The notes beneath the pieces are model-generated. The model was not told the DNA's origin, searched no databases, and saw only the letters and a program-made list of their open reading frames with translations. Of a stretch of DNA of 64,000 bases, positions 8,959 through 17,550 are shown in pieces. Every line of letters begins with the position of its first letter. The first letter of the stretch is position 1. This DNA comes from Nostoc sp. MS1 (GTDB lineage Bacteria > Cyanobacteriota > Cyanobacteriia > Cyanobacteriales > Nostocaceae): NCBI RefSeq assembly GCF_019976755.1, contig NZ_AP023441.1:434001-498000 (forward strand). Reading direction: 5' to 3'. Both the position numbers and the translations under genes were made by a program.

Positions 8959-10239
8959 TTATTTATTATTTGTAGCTAATACCTTTGGCTGTAAGTTCAA
9001 ATTAAGGGTTTGTCCGTTTCGCAAAACTTGCAATTGTAAATTACTGCCATTTGGGGTATTTTCTACAGCTTGCTGCATCTGTTCAGCATCATTAATTGTT
9101 TGATTGTTGGCTTTGACAATTACATCACCTGCACGGATTCCGCCTTGATTTGCTGGTGATTTTCGTGCAACCTGAACTACTAATACACCTTGAGATTGAT
9201 CAACACTAATAAAGGAGTTGGGATCATCATTAATCTGTTGTTTGACTTCCGGCGTTAATGTGAGCATTTTAATACCCAGGTAAGGATGATCAACTTTGCC
9301 TGTAGTAATTAATTTGGCCGCGATTTTTTGAGCGGTGTTAATGGGAATTGCAAACCCTAAACCTTGAGTATTTTCAATAATTGCTGTATTGATACCAATT
9401 ACTTGACCATTGGCATTTAGTAGAGGGCCACCAGAGTTACCAGGGTTGATAGGTGCATCAGTTTGAATATAATCAACACGTTCATTAGGCATTCCTACTT
9501 GAGAACTAGAACGACCGATCGCACTAATAATGCCGTGGGTTACAGTATTATTTAAACCAAGGGGATTACCAATAGCGATCGCCCATGCTCCCGGTTGTAA
9601 TTGATCAGAATTACCTAGTTTGACTGTGGGCAAATTATCAGCTTGGATTCTGACCACAGCCACATCTGTTACTGGATCAACACCCATCACTTTACCTTGA
9701 AAAGTGCGTCCATCCTTGAGGGTGACACTCACTGTATCAGCACCATTGACTACATGAGCATTAGTGAGAATTTCCCCATGAGGATCAATAATGAAACCAG
9801 AACCAATACCCCGTTCAATTTCTTTGGATGGTACTTGTGGTAGCTGGTCGCCAAAAAATTGCTGAACCAAAGGATCATCTAAAATACCCGCATTGGGATT
9901 CTTGATTGTGCGTGTAGAATCAATTCTTACCACCGCAGAGCCGACTTGATCAACTACAGTTGTGATAAAGTTAGGGTTTTTATCTAGTGCTACGTTTGCC
10001 GATGGTTGAGTGGCTGTTGCATCTAAGAGTTGCAGTGCTGGAGGTAAAGCTTGTGAGTGAGGTAGCAAACGCAGACTGATAATTGTCGCTCCTGCGCCTG
10101 CTAAAATTAGCCCCAAGTAAGATAAAGGTTTTTTCCATTGATAATGCTGTCGTGGCTCAACTGGTGGTGCTGGTGAATCTGCATCAGCCTCAGCTAATGG
10201 ATGGGGACTATTTTCAAAATCGTGGTTTACTGTCTTCAT
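8959..10239 (-). CDS. Deg/HtrA-type serine protease (HhoA/HhoB-like)
   Basis: A trypsin-like periplasmic protease of 426 aa from the ATG at 10239. It has an N-terminal membrane anchor (about 40-60), a complete catalytic triad (His in ILTNAHVV, Asp in VTDVAVVRI, Ser in NPGNSGGPLL) and one C-terminal PDZ domain. It degrades or holds misfolded envelope proteins. A longer open frame reaches 10479, but I chose 10239 because an AGGAG ribosome-binding site precedes it at a proper distance and because a promoter-type motif shared with five other genes lies at 10315-10334, inside the longer frame. Signal peptidase and two membrane-protein genes follow, and the gene may head that run. Confidence 0.93.
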   Translation of the reverse strand: MKTVNHDFENSPHPLAEADADSPAPPVEPRQHYQWKKPLSYLGLILAGAGATIISLRLLPHSQALPPALQLLDATATQPSANVALDKNPNFITTVVDQVGSAVVRIDSTRTIKNPNAGILDDPLVQQFFGDQLPQVPSKEIERGIGSGFIIDPHGEILTNAHVVNGADTVSVTLKDGRTFQGKVMGVDPVTDVAVVRIQADNLPTVKLGNSDQLQPGAWAIAIGNPLGLNNTVTHGIISAIGRSSSQVGMPNERVDYIQTDAPINPGNSGGPLLNANGQVIGINTAIIENTQGLGFAIPINTAQKIAAKLITTGKVDHPYLGIKMLTLTPEVKQQINDDPNSFISVDQSQGVLVVQVARKSPANQGGIRAGDVIVKANNQTINDAEQMQQAVENTPNGSNLQLQVLRNGQTLNLNLQPKVLATNNK

Positions 10240-10647
10240 AACCCAAAACTCCTTGACAAATCGATGTTTTTCATTTCCCTTGGTTACAAGTTTCGGCTTT
10301 TGGCAAAGGGTTTTGGGTGAAGATAGATAACTTAGCGAGAATTTAAGGTTATAGCAGTAGGGGCCTACATCTGTAAGTAAGTCGGTGGGAAAAAACAAAA
10401 CTAAGTTAAGAAAGGTAAACAAAGCTATAACCCTCTTCCCTTCTGCCTCCTGCCTTACCATAGCGATAATTTTTAACACTGAGCTACTTATACCCCTACC
10501 TAAATATCAGGAGATTGGGCGAGACAATAATCTTAAAGGTTTCCTGGTATTTGCTTTACCTTGCACCTGTGCAATGTACAAATATTATGGTTATTTTTAT
10601 TGAGCAATTGCTAAGTTTCTGCATATAAATTCAATTTAATAAATCCT
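10240..10647. other. Divergent intergenic region between Deg protease and response regulator
   Basis: This 408-bp stretch holds the shared motif at 10315-10334 (toward the protease) and a putative leader for the kinase-like gene on the other strand. Open frames across it (a 72-codon plus frame and the 5' extension of the protease) lack ribosome-binding sites and protein-like composition, so I do not call a gene. Confidence 0.5.
10315..10334 (-). promoter_or_regulatory. Shared upstream motif, copy 1 (Deg protease)
   Basis: On the minus strand this reads TAAGTTATCTATCTTCACCC and ends 76 nt before the start codon of the HtrA-type protease. A weaker direct-repeat half (TTAAATT) lies 11 nt upstream. 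See copies at 11.8, 16.7, 18.7, 19.8 and 21.5 kb. Confidence 0.7.
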
Positions 10648-11721
10648 ATGGAACGCAAACAGTCTGTATGGGTAGTGGATGACGAACCAAATGGCTTTGA
10701 GGTAATTGAGTTGTTACTACGGCGCGAAGGGTATCACCTTACTTACTTCAACAGTGGTAAAGATGTCCTGAGTCAGTTGTCATCTAATTTACCTGATGTC
10801 ATCTTGTTAGATGTGATGATGCCAGAAATTGATGGGATTGAAACTTGTCGCCGCATCAAAGCCAATTCCCAATGGAAACCAATCCCTATTATTATTGTCA
10901 CAGCTTTGGACTCGAAGGAAGACTTAGCGCGATCGCTGGCGGCTGGTGCTGATGATTTCCTTACCAAACCGATAAATGGCGTGGAATTACGAGCGCGTGT
11001 CCGTTCCATGTTGCGAATTAAACAACAATACGACGCACTGCAAGCCAGTGTAAATCTGCGGAGAGATTTATCTAAACTGGTGGTGGAGGATATACGCCAG
11101 CCAATATCTACGGTCTTATTGGGTAGTCATTTACTACTACAGAGTAATCTGGAAGCCAAAGACAAAGAACGCGCCGAAATGGTTCACACAGCTGGGCTAG
11201 AGATTGATGCCATTATTAACAGTTTGCTGCGGTTAGCCAAAATGGAATCGGGCAAACTAGTATTAAATCTAGTGGAAGTAGACTTAAATGAATTAGTAGA
11301 AGTCGTAGTTGAGAATTTTGGGGCGATCGCTAATTCTAAACAAATCCAAATTATTACTAAATTACCGCAACAAGGACGTTGGTTAACTATTGATGCTGAA
11401 TTATTTCATCGCCTGCTTGATAATCTCATGAGCAATGCCATTCAATCATCTCTTACACACAGCACAATTACAATAGAAGTTGATTATCCAGAAGAATCTG
11501 TAAGAAAAGTAATTATTCGCGTTATAGATGAAGGTGTAGGAATAAATAAAGATTTACAGCAATCCATTTTTACTCAATATGAATCTGGCAGTTTAATTAG
11601 GGGTAATTCGCAAATTGGTTTAGACTTGGCATTTTGTCAAATGGTGGCTGAGGCGCATGGCGGAATCATTACCATTGAGAATAATCAGCCTCAAGGTGCA
11701 GTTGTGATTGTGGAAATTTAA
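10648..11721 (+). CDS. Response regulator fused to degenerate histidine kinase
   Basis: A 357-aa protein with an N-terminal receiver (acidic pair D11/D12, phospho-acceptor D55 in LLDVMMP, K107 in LTKPI), a dimerisation helix region (about 135-205) and a C-terminal HATPase domain with N box (DNLMSNAI), G1 (DEGVGI) and a G2-like GLDLAFC. Where histidine kinases have His-Asp in the H-box, this protein reads VVEDIRQP, with glutamate (E147) in place of the phospho-acceptor histidine. It therefore probably cannot autophosphorylate there and may act as a receiver-gated scaffold, ATP sensor or phosphatase. It is transcribed away from the protease gene and has no DNA-binding domain. Confidence 0.88.
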   Translation: MERKQSVWVVDDEPNGFEVIELLLRREGYHLTYFNSGKDVLSQLSSNLPDVILLDVMMPEIDGIETCRRIKANSQWKPIPIIIVTALDSKEDLARSLAAGADDFLTKPINGVELRARVRSMLRIKQQYDALQASVNLRRDLSKLVVEDIRQPISTVLLGSHLLLQSNLEAKDKERAEMVHTAGLEIDAIINSLLRLAKMESGKLVLNLVEVDLNELVEVVVENFGAIANSKQIQIITKLPQQGRWLTIDAELFHRLLDNLMSNAIQSSLTHSTITIEVDYPEESVRKVIIRVIDEGVGINKDLQQSIFTQYESGSLIRGNSQIGLDLAFCQMVAEAHGGIITIENNQPQGAVVIVEI

Positions 11722-11787
11722 TTATCAATAGGGCGCGTGTAGGAGTGAACATGTTTGCGCCTTTACGAATATTTTCTATCTTTTCAA

Positions 11788-11808
11788 TAACTTATCTTTC
11801 TTCATCCC
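11788..11808 (+). promoter_or_regulatory. Shared upstream motif, copy 2 (exported 159-aa protein)
   Basis: On the plus strand the core AACTTATCTTTCTTCATCCC ends 75 nt before the ATG at 11883. A direct-repeat half (CTATCTT) lies 11 nt upstream, and a -10-like TATAAA follows at about 11832. The 75-nt spacing matches copy 1 and supports the internal start of the gene. Confidence 0.7.
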
Positions 11809-11882
11809 GAATTGACTTTACCAAAATCACACTATAAATGAAAGTCAATTCGCCAAGCTATTTCATAGCTTATTTCAGAATT

Positions 11883-12362
11883 ATGCTCATCCATAAAATC
11901 ACTAGCATTGGTCTTTTAACTGGATTAATATCACTTTCTTTAGGACACGGTATTGCTTTAGCTGATATTCCTGGGAATCATCCTTACTATATCCATGCAC
12001 GTAGTGATTTACGCAAAGCTGAATCTCTGCTGGAAACTTCTGATGAATTTAACGTTACTCAGGAAATGCGATCTGCTGATCAATATGTTCGTAATGCTAT
12101 CCGAGATATTGAAGTAGCCAGTGCCTTAGATGACAAGAACACAAGCAGTTATCCACCAATAGATACTTCACTTAAGCATCGAGATAAATTTCAACAGATT
12201 TATCAATTGCTAAATACTGCTAATCAGGATATAGCCAGAGAAGAAGATAATAACTTTGTGTTGAGTTGGCGCAATAAAGCCGAAGTTGAGATTAATCAAG
12301 CCAAACATTTTACAGCGATCGCGGCTGTGAGAGATACTGTTGATGATTTGAATGGTGATTAA
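11883..12362 (+). CDS. Exported protein of unknown function
   Basis: From the ATG at 11883 the product is 159 aa with a clean signal peptide (hydrophobic core ITSIGLLTGLISLSLGHG, cleavage likely after ALA at about residue 28). The mature part is helical and polar, with HPYYIHARSDLRKAESLLE near its start and a related helix later, giving a repeat-like helical bundle. I know no family function. An in-frame start at 11838 is possible, but it would put 15 residues before the signal peptide and leave only 30 nt to the upstream motif, so I prefer 11883. It belongs to the motif-bearing set with the Deg protease and several envelope proteins. Confidence 0.72.
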   Translation: MLIHKITSIGLLTGLISLSLGHGIALADIPGNHPYYIHARSDLRKAESLLETSDEFNVTQEMRSADQYVRNAIRDIEVASALDDKNTSSYPPIDTSLKHRDKFQQIYQLLNTANQDIAREEDNNFVLSWRNKAEVEINQAKHFTAIAAVRDTVDDLNGD

Positions 12363-12393
12363 TATATTAGGTAAATTTTAGAACTTAATCATT

Positions 12394-12858
12394 ATGATTC
12401 ACCATATTTCCATTGCGGCAAAAAATCCACTTCGTGTTGCCAATGCTTTGGCAGAACTTTGGCATGGTGCTGTCTATCCATTTAGCCCCATTTCAGGAGG
12501 CTACATTGTCAGGGATTTTGATGAACATGGGACAGCCATCGAAATCTATCCATTGGGAACTAAATTAGCCCCTACTACTGGGAATCGAGAAGTTGTTCAT
12601 AATTCAATTTCGTCTAAACTATCGCCATTTCATGCGGCAATTTCTGTGCTTGTTGATCAAGAACGAATTGAGCAAATTGCTAGACGAGAAGGATGGTTTG
12701 TCCAACTGTGCGATCGCGGCCCTTTCCAAGTAGTTGAATTTTGGGTTGAGAATCAATTACTCTTGGAACTGCTGCCACCTAATCTTACTGCTCAATATCT
12801 AGAATTTACTCAGCCACAAAATACCAATCAATTTTTTGGTACGCCAATTACAGCCTAA
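12394..12858 (+). CDS. VOC (glyoxalase/bleomycin-resistance fold) family protein
   Basis: A 154-aa cytosolic protein beginning MIHHISIAAKNP, the first strand and metal-ligand histidine of VOC modules. The second module runs from FHAAISVLVDQERIEQIARREGW to QLLLELLPP, so both beta-alpha-beta halves are present. Substrate is unknown; VOC proteins bind small ligands or catalyse metal-dependent isomerisation and dioxygenation. It follows the exported-protein gene by 31 bp and is closed by a strong terminator. Confidence 0.72.
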   Translation: MIHHISIAAKNPLRVANALAELWHGAVYPFSPISGGYIVRDFDEHGTAIEIYPLGTKLAPTTGNREVVHNSISSKLSPFHAAISVLVDQERIEQIARREGWFVQLCDRGPFQVVEFWVENQLLLELLPPNLTAQYLEFTQPQNTNQFFGTPITA

Positions 12859-12870
12859 TTAGTAGATAAA

Positions 12871-12906
12871 AAAAGTGTCATCTCTCTTGTTAGAGATGGC
12901 ACTTTT
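12871..12906. terminator. Strong intrinsic terminator, bidirectional
   Basis: A 15-bp stem (AAAAGTGTCATCTCT pairing with AGAGATGGCACTTTT, one G-U) with a 6-nt loop. A-tract and T-tract flanks let it serve both the VOC gene (+) and the chimeric gene (-). Confidence 0.88.
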
Positions 12907-13000
12907 CTCATTTAGAATAGCCGACTTGAAATTAATTAATAATTATTAGGAAATTAACAATACTCTAAAATGCCAAAACTCAAACCACTTTATTTATATC

Positions 13001-14506
13001 TTAACCAGCTTTTTTGCAAAGATTAGTGGAAAAGGCATAGTCTAAAGGTTGAACGTTATCTATAAAATAACGGTGCAAAGCTTGCGGAAGCTGATAAAAA
13101 TCTTTACCGATAGAAGGTGATGGTAAATTTCTAGAGTTATAAGTATTCCAGAAAAGTATCACTTTCCTTTTGATGTTCTCTTGCCTGATATCATGAACTA
13201 ATGCAGCAAATGCTTTTCCGGTATAGGTTCCATCTAATGAAATATGTTCATAGTCATTCATCAAAGCAATCGCTTCTAGCCCTGACTCTGTAAATTGAGC
13301 ATATTCCTTACCAAAGAATTGCTGACGAATAGAGAAATCATTTCCAGTTATTTTTAATGTTGGGAAAGTAGGGTCTAACGATTGTAAAAGTGAGTTGGTG
13401 TGATTCAACAAATTGACCATCTTCTTTTCATTAGCAAATTGTGCTTCTACAACTCGAACACCAATAACTTTTGTCTTCAAACCAACAGCTTTTAAACCTA
13501 GTACAAGCCCTACAGCCGTTCCCATAGTGCCTAATGGCAGATAAATAAAGTCTGGTTCAGGTATCTGACCTTGGACAATTTGTTCCTTTAACTCAAATGC
13601 CGCATTTACATAAGCGATCGCACCCAAAGGTGAAGACCCACCAGGGGCAATAATATAAGGTATATGACCTTCCTTTAAGGTGTAATAAATAAGTTGATAT
13701 GCTGTGTGAATTACTAATTCTAGTTGCGTCTGATGCTGATGAATATCTGCACCGTAATAATGACTCGCCAGCAAATTACGCCGGACATATTGAGCATTAA
13801 TTTGCGGCATTAACATTGAAGTAGTGCGGATGCCAAGAGAATGAGCATAAATTACTACAATTGCTACCAATAACAGTAATCCCAAACCAGCAATTGAAGA
13901 TTGGAACACTTGGGCTGAACCCTGAAAACTGGTGCTAATGGTTGCGGGTAAGGTGTCACGGGCTATTTGCTGGATTTTGTCTGTAACATCGCCCAGAGAT
14001 ACACCGAGTTTGAGGTTAAAGGAAATGGTTGTGGCGGGGAGTTGTCCTTGGTGGTTAACGGTTAATGAACCTACGCCTTTAGTTAAGGTGGCAACGGCAT
14101 TTAAAGGCACAAGTCGCCCATTAGGAGTGTGAATCGATAACAAATTTAACGCATTCGGGTCTTGTTGATATTGTGGTGATAGCCCTAGTATGACCTCATA
14201 CTCGTTATCTGGGGCGTAAATGGTGGATACTTGCAAAGTCCCATAGGCATCACCCAAGGCGGTTTCTATTTGTTGGGAAGTTAAACCAAGGGCATTGGCG
14301 CGATCGCGATTAATCTCTACATTCACCTGGGGATTATCAATCTGCAAATCACTGTTGACATCCTGTAACCCCGGTATTTGGCTGAGTTTATCTTGCAGTA
14401 TAGGGGTATATTTATACAGGTCTTGTAAGTTGGTGCTTTGTAAGGAAAACTGATATTGAGCGTTTGTTTGCTTACCACCTATATTAATAGTTGGCGGATT
14501 GATCAA
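13001..14506 (-). CDS. Chimeric remnant: RND pump fragment fused to PLP-enzyme fragment
   Basis: One open frame (501 codons from TTG) joins two unrelated gene pieces. Residues 1 to about 220 match the second porter half and following membrane segment of an AcrB/HAE1 pump (NPPTINIGG to LLLLVAIVVIY). From about residue 221 the sequence is the C-terminal part of a fold-type II PLP enzyme of the D-cysteine desulfhydrase/ACC deaminase family (APGGSSPLGAIAYVNAA, PLGTMGTAVGL, SLDGTYTGKA). The junction is at about 13846/13847. The pump part lacks its first half and all later helices, and the PLP part lacks the N-terminal region that carries the Schiff-base lysine. Pump-like codons continue upstream to about 14565 until an in-frame stop. 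It is almost certainly non-functional in either original role. Confidence 0.85.
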   Translation of the reverse strand: MINPPTINIGGKQTNAQYQFSLQSTNLQDLYKYTPILQDKLSQIPGLQDVNSDLQIDNPQVNVEINRDRANALGLTSQQIETALGDAYGTLQVSTIYAPDNEYEVILGLSPQYQQDPNALNLLSIHTPNGRLVPLNAVATLTKGVGSLTVNHQGQLPATTISFNLKLGVSLGDVTDKIQQIARDTLPATISTSFQGSAQVFQSSIAGLGLLLLVAIVVIYAHSLGIRTTSMLMPQINAQYVRRNLLASHYYGADIHQHQTQLELVIHTAYQLIYYTLKEGHIPYIIAPGGSSPLGAIAYVNAAFELKEQIVQGQIPEPDFIYLPLGTMGTAVGLVLGLKAVGLKTKVIGVRVVEAQFANEKKMVNLLNHTNSLLQSLDPTFPTLKITGNDFSIRQQFFGKEYAQFTESGLEAIALMNDYEHISLDGTYTGKAFAALVHDIRQENIKRKVILFWNTYNSRNLPSPSIGKDFYQLPQALHRYFIDNVQPLDYAFSTNLCKKAG

Positions 14507-14549
14507 GAAGGCTTTAATTCCTGGTTCTTGTGATAAGCTGCTACGCAGC

Positions 14550-15500
14550 TTATTGCCCAGGTTTTTGAGTCAGCTTTCTCACAGTTCCACGGTTAATATC
14601 CAGTAAATCAATATCCAATAGAGTACCAGGACGATTACCACCTTGAGTATGATAGTAAGCAAGCTGAGTTCCGTTAGGCGGCAAAGAAAAGATGCCATCA
14701 TACGGCTCTTTCTCTGGTTCATCTGTGAGATTTTTTAGCGTTTTCTTCTCTACATTCATCAGGTAAATTTGTTCATGACGGTAATTGCCAGTAGAGAAGG
14801 CGAATTGTTTACCATTTGCAAACCATGTTAGTTGAGAAGGAAATTCAGATGGTGCATTTCCTAGCTTTGTTAATCCAGAACCATCAATATTCATTTTGTA
14901 GATATTTTTGTCTTTAAAAAAGACTACCTGTTCCCCATTTGGAGATATATATAAAGACGATAAAATATCTGTTTTTGCAGGTAAAGCTCTGGCTATCCAT
15001 TTTTTGATTAACTTAGTTCCTTGAGTGCCAGTTGTATCGCTGGTAAACAGAGATACACTACCAGGAAGATCAGCCGTTTCGCCATCACAAGCGATTGTGA
15101 AAACAAGTTTACGGTCATTTGCTGCCCAAGCAATGCTAGAACGAGGAGCTTTACAACTAAAATTAGTCAATATGGGAGTAAGTTTAGAACCATCTGCATT
15201 CACGACATAAATGTTAGAGTCATTACTAAGAAAAGCAAGCTTCTGACCGTTTTTTGACCAGACTATTGTAGGATCAACACTCAATTTATGAGAAAGCTGA
15301 CGACGAGATGCACCATTAACTTGAACAGTATATAAATTGAAATCATCAGTGCCACGTTTGAGGGCGATAAAGGCCAGTGTTTTAGTTCTTTGTACTGCCA
15401 ATGCAATCTTGATTTGTTGGGTAAATACAAAACTAAGAATTGCAGCTGAAAATAAGCTAATAAATGCAAGTCGTGAGAATTTAATTGCACGCATATTCAT
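14550..15500 (-). CDS. Exported TolB/PD40-type beta-propeller protein
   Basis: A 316-aa protein with a signal peptide or anchor (residues 8-35) and repeated beta-propeller blades of the TolB/WD40-like PD40 type: IVWSKNGQKLAFLSND, IAWAANDRKLVFT, YISPNGEQVVFFKD, LTWFANGKQFAFST and LPPNGTQLAYYHT. Such propellers bind proteins or peptides in the periplasm. The last codons overlap the left remnant of the RND pump fragment, so the natural C-terminus may have been lost and replaced at the rearrangement near 14.56 kb. It opens a long run of minus-strand exported-protein genes. Confidence 0.75.
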   Translation of the reverse strand: MNMRAIKFSRLAFISLFSAAILSFVFTQQIKIALAVQRTKTLAFIALKRGTDDFNLYTVQVNGASRRQLSHKLSVDPTIVWSKNGQKLAFLSNDSNIYVVNADGSKLTPILTNFSCKAPRSSIAWAANDRKLVFTIACDGETADLPGSVSLFTSDTTGTQGTKLIKKWIARALPAKTDILSSLYISPNGEQVVFFKDKNIYKMNIDGSGLTKLGNAPSEFPSQLTWFANGKQFAFSTGNYRHEQIYLMNVEKKTLKNLTDEPEKEPYDGIFSLPPNGTQLAYYHTQGGNRPGTLLDIDLLDINRGTVRKLTQKPGQ

Positions 15501-15513
15501 AAGTAAAGATAAA

Positions 15514-16107
15514 TTAACGAGTATAGAGAGTAATTTGCATTGCTGAGGGAATAGTCACAACTTGACGGGAGGAAGGCACAGTTACAGCCCCCACAACCGC
15601 GCCTGCGGCTGCACCTCCTAAAATGCCACCTAAAGAAAGATGATGACCAAATATGCTTTCAAGGGCTGTTGCACCTGCGGCTCCTATACCTGCATCTGAA
15701 AGGACTTTGCCATCTTTGTTATTAGATTGTTGTTGCCCTTCAATCACATCAGAAGCGGCGTTTATACTATAAATGCGATCGCCAAAACTTACAGAATAGG
15801 CAACATAACGTAAACCCCAATCAGACGGCTGAAATTGTCCTTGGATAATTGCGCCAGCCGGGACGTAAACATTGCCCAAGTATATACCTCTGCGAACTTG
15901 GAGATGATAATCGTAACTGCGATCGCCATTAAGATATAGAGGTGTATTTGTCGTAATCTTTGCTCTAATAGGAATACCTATAGGTGCTTGTAGTTCATTA
16001 ATTATTTGCTCTTGAGCCGCGACAGGCTTAACAGATAATAGAGTTACTTGTGTAATACCTACGGTTAACAAACCAGTTAATAGTAGACTTTTTACGATAG
16101 TTTTCAT
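15514..16107 (-). CDS. Exported protein with C-terminal glycine-zipper
   Basis: A 197-aa protein with a signal peptide (MKTIVKSLLLTGLLTVGIT, cleavage near VAAQ at about 32). A beta-rich middle (IRAKITTNTPLYLNGDRSYDYHL) is followed by a Gly/Ala-rich segment (GAAGATALESIFG, then GGILGGAAAGAVVGAVTV). The latter resembles the glycine-zipper of envelope and TrbI/VirB10-like beta-barrel proteins, but it is too short to assign. The gene is separated from its upstream neighbour by a hairpin at 16132-16160. No function is assigned. Confidence 0.65.
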   Translation of the reverse strand: MKTIVKSLLLTGLLTVGITQVTLLSVKPVAAQEQIINELQAPIGIPIRAKITTNTPLYLNGDRSYDYHLQVRRGIYLGNVYVPAGAIIQGQFQPSDWGLRYVAYSVSFGDRIYSINAASDVIEGQQQSNNKDGKVLSDAGIGAAGATALESIFGHHLSLGGILGGAAAGAVVGAVTVPSSRQVVTIPSAMQITLYTR

Positions 16108-16131
16108 GACCTTATCTCCAGTTTATAACTC

Positions 16132-16160
16132 TAAGGGTGTAAATAAGATGTACACCCTTA
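16132..16160 (-). terminator. Hairpin between two exported-protein genes
   Basis: A perfect 10-bp stem TAAGGGTGTA / TACACCCTTA lies just after the peptidoglycan-binding gene. There is no strong U-tract on the minus strand. The same TAAGGGTG/CACCCTTA palindrome recurs at 21016-21041, again just after a gene. Confidence 0.5.
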
Positions 16161-16168
16161 AATTTGTA

Positions 16169-16630
16169 TTAGTTGTGTTGTAAAACTTGAGAAACTGCTA
16201 TGTGATTTATTTGAGGAGATTGTGCCAAGTTATTATGGGTAATTGTGTACATTTCTTCACGCACTGTTAAACTAGCAATACCATCAATTGAGTTAGTGTA
16301 TCCTCTCTGAAACTGCTGAACTGCATTAATTGTTATTTGCCCATAAAAAGGTAAAATTGGGGAAATATTTACTCCTAGTAAATAATTTAGCTCCTCATGA
16401 ATACTATTAATTTCTGCTTCTATTTTATTGCTTGTCTCCGTCCCTACAATTCCATCTACTATAAGGTCATAATCCACTTGAAATTTCTTAATTGCTTTTT
16501 GGGTTGATTCATCAGTTAAATCTGATTCATCCTGAGAGATAGGAAAATTAGGATCATTACTGTTGATACGGCTTCTATAACCTAAGCCATTGAGAATAGT
16601 ACGGATTTCGGAATTTTTATAGCTAATCAT
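16169..16630 (-). CDS. Peptidoglycan-binding-like (PG_binding_1) protein, two modules
   Basis: A 153-aa protein without an obvious signal peptide. Two PG_binding_1-like modules are visible: residues about 5-70 (IRTILNGLGYRSRI ... TQKAIKKFQVDYDLIVDGIVGTET) and about 80-130 (LLGVNISPILPFYGQITINAVQQFQRGYTNSIDGIAS). Both keep the AxxxFQ...DGIVG signature. The shared upstream motif at 16694-16713 precedes it by 64 nt, as it does another PG_binding_1 gene at 21.1 kb. Possible roles are cell-wall attachment or septum-associated remodelling; how it leaves the cytoplasm, if it does, is unclear. Confidence 0.78.
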   Translation of the reverse strand: MISYKNSEIRTILNGLGYRSRINSNDPNFPISQDESDLTDESTQKAIKKFQVDYDLIVDGIVGTETSNKIEAEINSIHEELNYLLGVNISPILPFYGQITINAVQQFQRGYTNSIDGIASLTVREEMYTITHNNLAQSPQINHIAVSQVLQHN

Positions 16631-16693
16631 GAGAAAAAACCTGAAACTAATGAAGTTGATAATTTAAGTGTCTCTGTTAGGAAAGTGGTTGTA

Positions 16694-16713
16694 GGCGAAG
16701 ATAGATAAGTTAA
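16694..16713 (-). promoter_or_regulatory. Shared upstream motif, copy 3 (PG-binding protein)
   Basis: On the minus strand this reads TTAACTTATCTATCTTCGCC, ending 64 nt before the start at 16630. A direct-repeat half (TTATCTT) sits 11 nt further upstream. Confidence 0.7.
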
Positions 16714-16733
16714 GGGCAAGATAAAAAATTTAT

Positions 16734-16757
16734 GTAGGATCGCACTGTGCGCCCTAC
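16734..16757 (-). terminator. Palindromic 3' hairpin (GTAGGGCGCAC family)
   Basis: An imperfect palindrome, GTAGGGCGCACAGTGCGATC then CTAC on the minus strand, 10 nt after the stop of the LTXXQ gene and followed by ATAAATTTTTT. A near relative lies just after the cupin gene at 19843-19867, so this is a recurring 3'-end palindrome as well as a probable terminator. Confidence 0.6.
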
Positions 16758-16767
16758 AAATTTTTCT

Positions 16768-17514
16768 TTAGTAAACGTAAACCGCTCCAGTGCGGTTAAT
16801 TGTCAGTGAACCATCGCCTGGTGTTTCACCTGCAACTTGACGGACTTTTACTACAGTAGTGTTACCAATTTTACTTACGTCATACTTCACAGAAGCCTCT
16901 TGCTGAGAGGGATAAATCAAAACGTTAGAGGGTAGAGAAATATAATTCATATCCGCAAAATTTCCTGGAAGTAATGTTTTAGGTGAATCAGTTGTCAGTC
17001 CATATTGCAAGGGAACGTTAGTTTGATTAATGACTTCTAATTGTGATGGTTGGTCAGGATTGATTCTTGCTACAGGTTGCCAATATCCTAAATGGAATGT
17101 CTTTGGTAATTTATTTTCGGCTTTGAGTTCACTAACAAAGACTTGTAAGTTATGATTCATTTGTTTTTGCTGTTCTGGGGTGTAGAAAGGATTCATTGTC
17201 AGTTTGATTGAGTGGTAAAAAGTTTGCATTTTCGCCTTCTGCTCAGGTGTAAAACTTGACCAAAAAGCTTGGCGATCGCTTCTATTGGTAGGATGCTCTT
17301 TGTAAACTCTGTATAGGCTTTGTTGTTGAGGTGTCAGGATACTCTCAAGTTCAGCTTCTGACTGTTGATTAATTCTGGCGATTTCTGCTTTTTGTTGGGG
17401 GGTTAAGTTAACTCCTTGCATGAAATCAAACCCAGCAGCACGAGCTTGTAGAGGAACAGCAAGGCTAACAGCTGTCATGCTTCCTAATAAGATAGCCATG
17501 AATTTGAATCGCAT
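16768..17514 (-). CDS. Exported LTXXQ/Spy-like protein
   Basis: A 248-aa protein with a signal peptide (FMAILLGSMTAVSLAVPLQ, cleavage after ARA near 26). Three LTPQQ/FTPEQ motifs lie in the first 120 mature residues (NLTPQQKAEI, ILTPQQQSLY, SFTPEQKAKM) with a further YTPEQQKQM. This is the LTXXQ signature of the Spy/CpxP family of periplasmic chaperones and stress sensors. The C-terminal half is beta-rich and not part of that fold, which makes the protein longer than the usual 150-170 aa. A role in envelope stress is plausible given the neighbouring genes. Confidence 0.72.
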   Translation of the reverse strand: MRFKFMAILLGSMTAVSLAVPLQARAAGFDFMQGVNLTPQQKAEIARINQQSEAELESILTPQQQSLYRVYKEHPTNRSDRQAFWSSFTPEQKAKMQTFYHSIKLTMNPFYTPEQQKQMNHNLQVFVSELKAENKLPKTFHLGYWQPVARINPDQPSQLEVINQTNVPLQYGLTTDSPKTLLPGNFADMNYISLPSNVLIYPSQQEASVKYDVSKIGNTTVVKVRQVAGETPGDGSLTINRTGAVYVY

Positions 17515-17550
17515 ATATATCTCCTAAAAAATATTTTTGATGATTTCAAG

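Noticed and set aside
10240..10479. N-terminal extension of the HtrA-type protease frame to 10479
   Set aside because: No ribosome-binding site, no protein-like sequence before the membrane anchor, and the shared promoter-like motif falls inside it; the ATG at 10239 has AGGAG.
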